A stretch of DNA of 7,502 nt, from the NCBI GenBank assembly GCA_902481695.1, contig CABSXY010000091.1, positions 1-7,502 of the forward strand, in the 5' to 3' direction. Positions 5,732 to 7,502 of this stretch are shown here, one piece after another (positions within the stretch are counted from its first letter, which is position 1; the number at the start of each line of letters is the position of its first letter). This DNA is from an uncultured Haemophilus sp. GTDB lineage: Bacteria; Pseudomonadota; Gammaproteobacteria; Enterobacterales; Pasteurellaceae. The position numbers and the translations under genes are program-made. A model generated the notes under the pieces. It was not told where the DNA came from, made no database searches, and saw only the letters and a program-made list of their open reading frames with translations.

Positions 5732-5755
5732 CATTTTCTTTTCTAAATTAGCGAA

Positions 5756-6616
5756 TTATTTTTTTCTTGCTAACATTGTCGCAAATTTTAACTTAATGCG
5801 ATTGCCGTTTTCGTCGGTTTTATGTAATTCGCCCATATTTTCGTTATATTCTAAGAATTCCCAATCTTTATAATATTCTTTCAATTCACCTTCAGAGAAT
5901 GTAAATGAGAACGGAAGTGGACAAGGTACTTCAGGCGTAGACATCGCGGCTACAATTAAGTTGTAACCACCAGGGTTGGTGTGTTCTTGCATATTCTTAA
6001 TAATGGCAGGAATTCGCTCACGATTTAAGAACATAAATACCACGGTTGATACAATAAAGTCGTAGTTTTCTTGAATATTGGCGGTATTAATATCATAAAC
6101 TGCAGTCTTGATATTCAAGTTTTCTTTATCTTTAGTTTCGTTCAAGAAGGCGATGCTGTTTTCGTTGTGATCCCACGAAGTCACATCATAGCCTTTTAAA
6201 CTTAAATAAAGGGAGTTACGACCTTGTCCGCAGCCTAAATCTAACACTTTACAAGGCTTAATAATTTTAGCTGCATCAACCACATCACCATGTGTTGCAG
6301 TCATATTATATTTTTTGCTGAAGTAGTCTTCTTTTTTGCAATAGAAACCAAGCGTACATTCTAAGTCATCAGAAAGGGCTTCAACTCGGTGCCAGGCTTG
6401 TGGCTCGACGAACGGAATATTACTTTCAGGCGTGAAAATATGTTCAGCAATAACATCACCATCTTCAGTTAGCTCATAAAACTTAAGTTTACCTTTTAAC
6501 ACCGTAAGTTTGCCCCAAGTGCCCACTTTAGTATTGTGTTTTTCTTGGAACATTTTAGGTAATTTATCTTTTGTCCAAACTGGCATTTGTTTATAACAGA
6601 TAAGTTCGTTTATCAT
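5756..6616 (-). CDS. tehB: SAM-dependent methyltransferase TehB with N-terminal cupin-like domain
   Basis: TehB is a cytoplasmic S-adenosylmethionine-dependent methyltransferase associated with tellurite resistance. In H. influenzae it is also linked to oxidative stress and heme use. The 286 residues match the long Haemophilus form; E. coli TehB (about 197) lacks the first third. Residues 1 to about 95 look like the DUF1971/TehB-like cupin domain, with WGKLTVLKGKLKFYEL at 34-49 and EPQAWHRVEA at 71-80. The methyltransferase domain follows, with KKYNMTATHGDVV at 101-113, motif I LDLGCGQGRNS at 125-135, and YDFIVSTVVFMFL at 185-197. The end KLKFATMLARKK is typical. ATG 6616 has AGG 8 bases upstream. 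It lies downstream of metG on the same strand, but a terminator and a separate promoter between them suggest independent transcription. The natural substrate is not evident from sequence. Confidence 0.96.
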   Translation of the reverse strand: MINELICYKQMPVWTKDKLPKMFQEKHNTKVGTWGKLTVLKGKLKFYELTEDGDVIAEHIFTPESNIPFVEPQAWHRVEALSDDLECTLGFYCKKEDYFSKKYNMTATHGDVVDAAKIIKPCKVLDLGCGQGRNSLYLSLKGYDVTSWDHNENSIAFLNETKDKENLNIKTAVYDINTANIQENYDFIVSTVVFMFLNRERIPAIIKNMQEHTNPGGYNLIVAAMSTPEVPCPLPFSFTFSEGELKEYYKDWEFLEYNENMGELHKTDENGNRIKLKFATMLARKK

Positions 6617-6657
6617 AATGAATTCCTTTTAATTTGCGTAATAAATAGCTGATTGCT

Positions 6658-6686
6658 ATGGTAGGTTATTTGATTCTATTTGGCAA
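6658..6686 (-). promoter_or_regulatory. Putative tehB promoter
   Basis: On the minus strand TTGCCA (6686-6681, five of six to consensus) and TACCAT (6663-6658) are spaced by exactly 17 bases. Transcription would start near 6651, giving a leader of about 35 bases. The -35 begins one base past the T run of the metG terminator. I see no Fur-like palindrome. Confidence 0.55.
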
Positions 6687-6687
6687 T

Positions 6688-6710
6688 AAAAAAGGCGACC
6701 GAAGTCGCCT
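6688..6710 (-). terminator. Rho-independent terminator after metG
   Basis: On the minus strand AGGCGAC and GTCGCCT form a 7-bp perfect stem around a TTCG loop closed by C-G, the very stable UUCG tetraloop, followed directly by T5 and ATT. It starts 10 bases after the metG stop. Confidence 0.9.
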
Positions 6711-6720
6711 AAACATTAAA

Positions 6721-7502
6721 TTATTTTACTTGCATACCCGCAGTGACACCGCTATCAGCTGAAAGTAAGAATAAATCACTTCCGCCAGTACCAGCAGAAA
6801 GAATCATTCCTTCTGATACACCGAATTTCATTTTGCGTGGTGCCAGGTTCGCAACCACAATAACAAAACGACCTTCTAATTCTTCAGGTTTGTTATAAGC
6901 CGCTTTAATGCCTGAGAACACTTGACGAGTATGGTCACCTAAATCTAATTCAAAACGTAAGAGTTTGTTTGATTCAGGTACCGCTTCACATTTTAACACT
7001 TTTGCCACACGCATATCGATTTTAGCAAAATCATCAATGGTAATAGTGTCAGCAATGGGTTCAATGTTTGAAAGTGCGGTTGGTTTTGCCGCAGTTTTTT
7101 CTGTCGCTTTATTTGTCTCAGCAAACAGTGCTTTAGTTTCTTCCACGACAGCATCAATTTGTTTTTTCTCTAAACGAGAGAAAAGTGCTTTAAATGGGGT
7201 TAGTTGATGACCTAATAGTGGCTGTGCAATATTATCCCATGTTAGTTCTGTTTGTAAGAACGCTTCTGCGCGTTCCGCCAGTTTTGGAAGAACCGGTTTT
7301 AAGTAAGACATTAATACACGGAAAAGCTCGATACCCATTGAGCAAACTGCTTGTAATTCAGCATCTTTACCTTCTTCTTTCGCAATCACCCAAGGGGCTT
7401 TTTCATCAATATATTTATTGGCTTTATCGGTTAATGCCATAATTTCACGAATGGCTTTATTGTACTCGCGGCTTTCATAATAAGCAGCAATTTGTTCAGC
7501 TT
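6721..7502 (-). CDS. metG: Methionine--tRNA ligase MetG, C-terminal part (5' end outside the window)
   Basis: MetG attaches methionine to initiator and elongator tRNA(Met). Only the last 259 residues are visible; the E. coli enzyme has about 677. The frame is open to the right edge, so the ATG at 7440 is an internal methionine: the upstream codons read AEQIAAYYESREYNKAIREI, continuing into MALTDKANKYIDEKAPWVIAKEEG as in other MetRS. The visible part covers the end of the anticodon-binding helical domain (CSMGIELFRVLMSYLKPVLP), then a Thr/Ala/Lys-rich linker. Last comes the C-terminal OB-fold tRNA-binding domain (IDDFAKIDMRVAKV, LLRFELDLG, VFSGIKAAY, VANLAPRKMKFGVSEGMILSA) used for dimerisation and tRNA binding. 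An uptake signal sits in the linker. A strong terminator follows 10 bases after the stop. Confidence 0.97.
   Translation of the reverse strand, partial: AEQIAAYYESREYNKAIREIMALTDKANKYIDEKAPWVIAKEEGKDAELQAVCSMGIELFRVLMSYLKPVLPKLAERAEAFLQTELTWDNIAQPLLGHQLTPFKALFSRLEKKQIDAVVEETKALFAETNKATEKTAAKPTALSNIEPIADTITIDDFAKIDMRVAKVLKCEAVPESNKLLRFELDLGDHTRQVFSGIKAAYNKPEELEGRFVIVVANLAPRKMKFGVSEGMILSAGTGGSDLFLLSADSGVTAGMQVK
7072..7080 (+). repeat. DNA uptake signal sequence inside metG
   Basis: Exact AAGTGCGGT core on the plus strand. On the coding strand it encodes Thr-Ala-Leu in the low-complexity linker before the C-terminal tRNA-binding domain, a place that tolerates insertion. Confidence 0.9.

Larger units (their letters stand above)
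5700..5743. terminator. Bidirectional terminator between dapD and tehB, two inverted uptake signals
   Basis: The arms 5700-5714 and 5723-5737 form a perfect 15-bp stem with an 8-base loop. T-rich sequence flanks both sides, TTTTCTTTTC on the plus strand and six T from the A run on the minus strand. It lies 14 bases after the dapD stop and 18 bases after the tehB stop. Confidence 0.92.

Noticed and set aside
1..7502. Search for a defence island, mobile element, CRISPR array, tRNA or riboswitch
   Set aside because: No transposase, integrase, direct-repeat array, tRNA cloverleaf or long structured leader was seen by eye. Gaps between genes are all under 150 bases and are explained by promoters, terminators and uptake signals.

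Overview
The window looks like chromosomal DNA of a Pasteurellaceae bacterium, most likely the genus Haemophilus. It is AT-rich. It carries eight exact copies of the 9-bp uptake signal core AAGTGCGGT (four or five in genes or leaders, three in intergenic hairpins), and its proteins match Haemophilus/Escherichia families in length and motifs. Species cannot be fixed from sequence alone. The gene order differs from what I remember of H. influenzae Rd, so H. parainfluenzae or a relative is plausible. All genes appear to be chromosomal housekeeping or envelope genes. I see no insertion sequence, phage, CRISPR, tRNA or rRNA, and no gap above 300 bases without a gene.

Layout from left to right. At 1-900 (minus) is prmB, the ribosomal protein L3 glutamine methyltransferase, cut by the left edge. 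Diverging from it at 985-1494 (plus) is smrB, a nuclease for collided ribosomes. smrB converges on argS (1529-3262, minus, GTG start) across a short bidirectional terminator built from an uptake signal. argS diverges from a three-gene plus-strand unit: a YecM-type VOC protein (3351-3920), an unnamed small lipoprotein (3925-4224) and the PCP/SlyB-type outer-membrane lipoprotein (4248-4712), closed by a strong terminator. dapD (4858-5685, plus) follows with its own leader. It converges on tehB (5756-6616, minus) across a 15-bp perfect hairpin made of two inverted uptake signals. metG (6721 to the right edge, minus, C-terminal 259 residues) ends in a UUCG-loop terminator that directly abuts the tehB promoter.

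Functionally, four genes serve translation: argS and metG charge tRNAs, prmB modifies the ribosome, and smrB acts on stalled ribosomes. dapD supplies lysine and diaminopimelate for peptidoglycan. The two lipoproteins belong to the envelope. tehB is linked to tellurite and oxidative stress. No single new multigene system is evident. The items most worth a second look are the degenerate second motif of SmrB, the shared -10 element between argS and yecM, the unrecognised two-cysteine lipoprotein, and uptake signals doubling as terminators at operon junctions.
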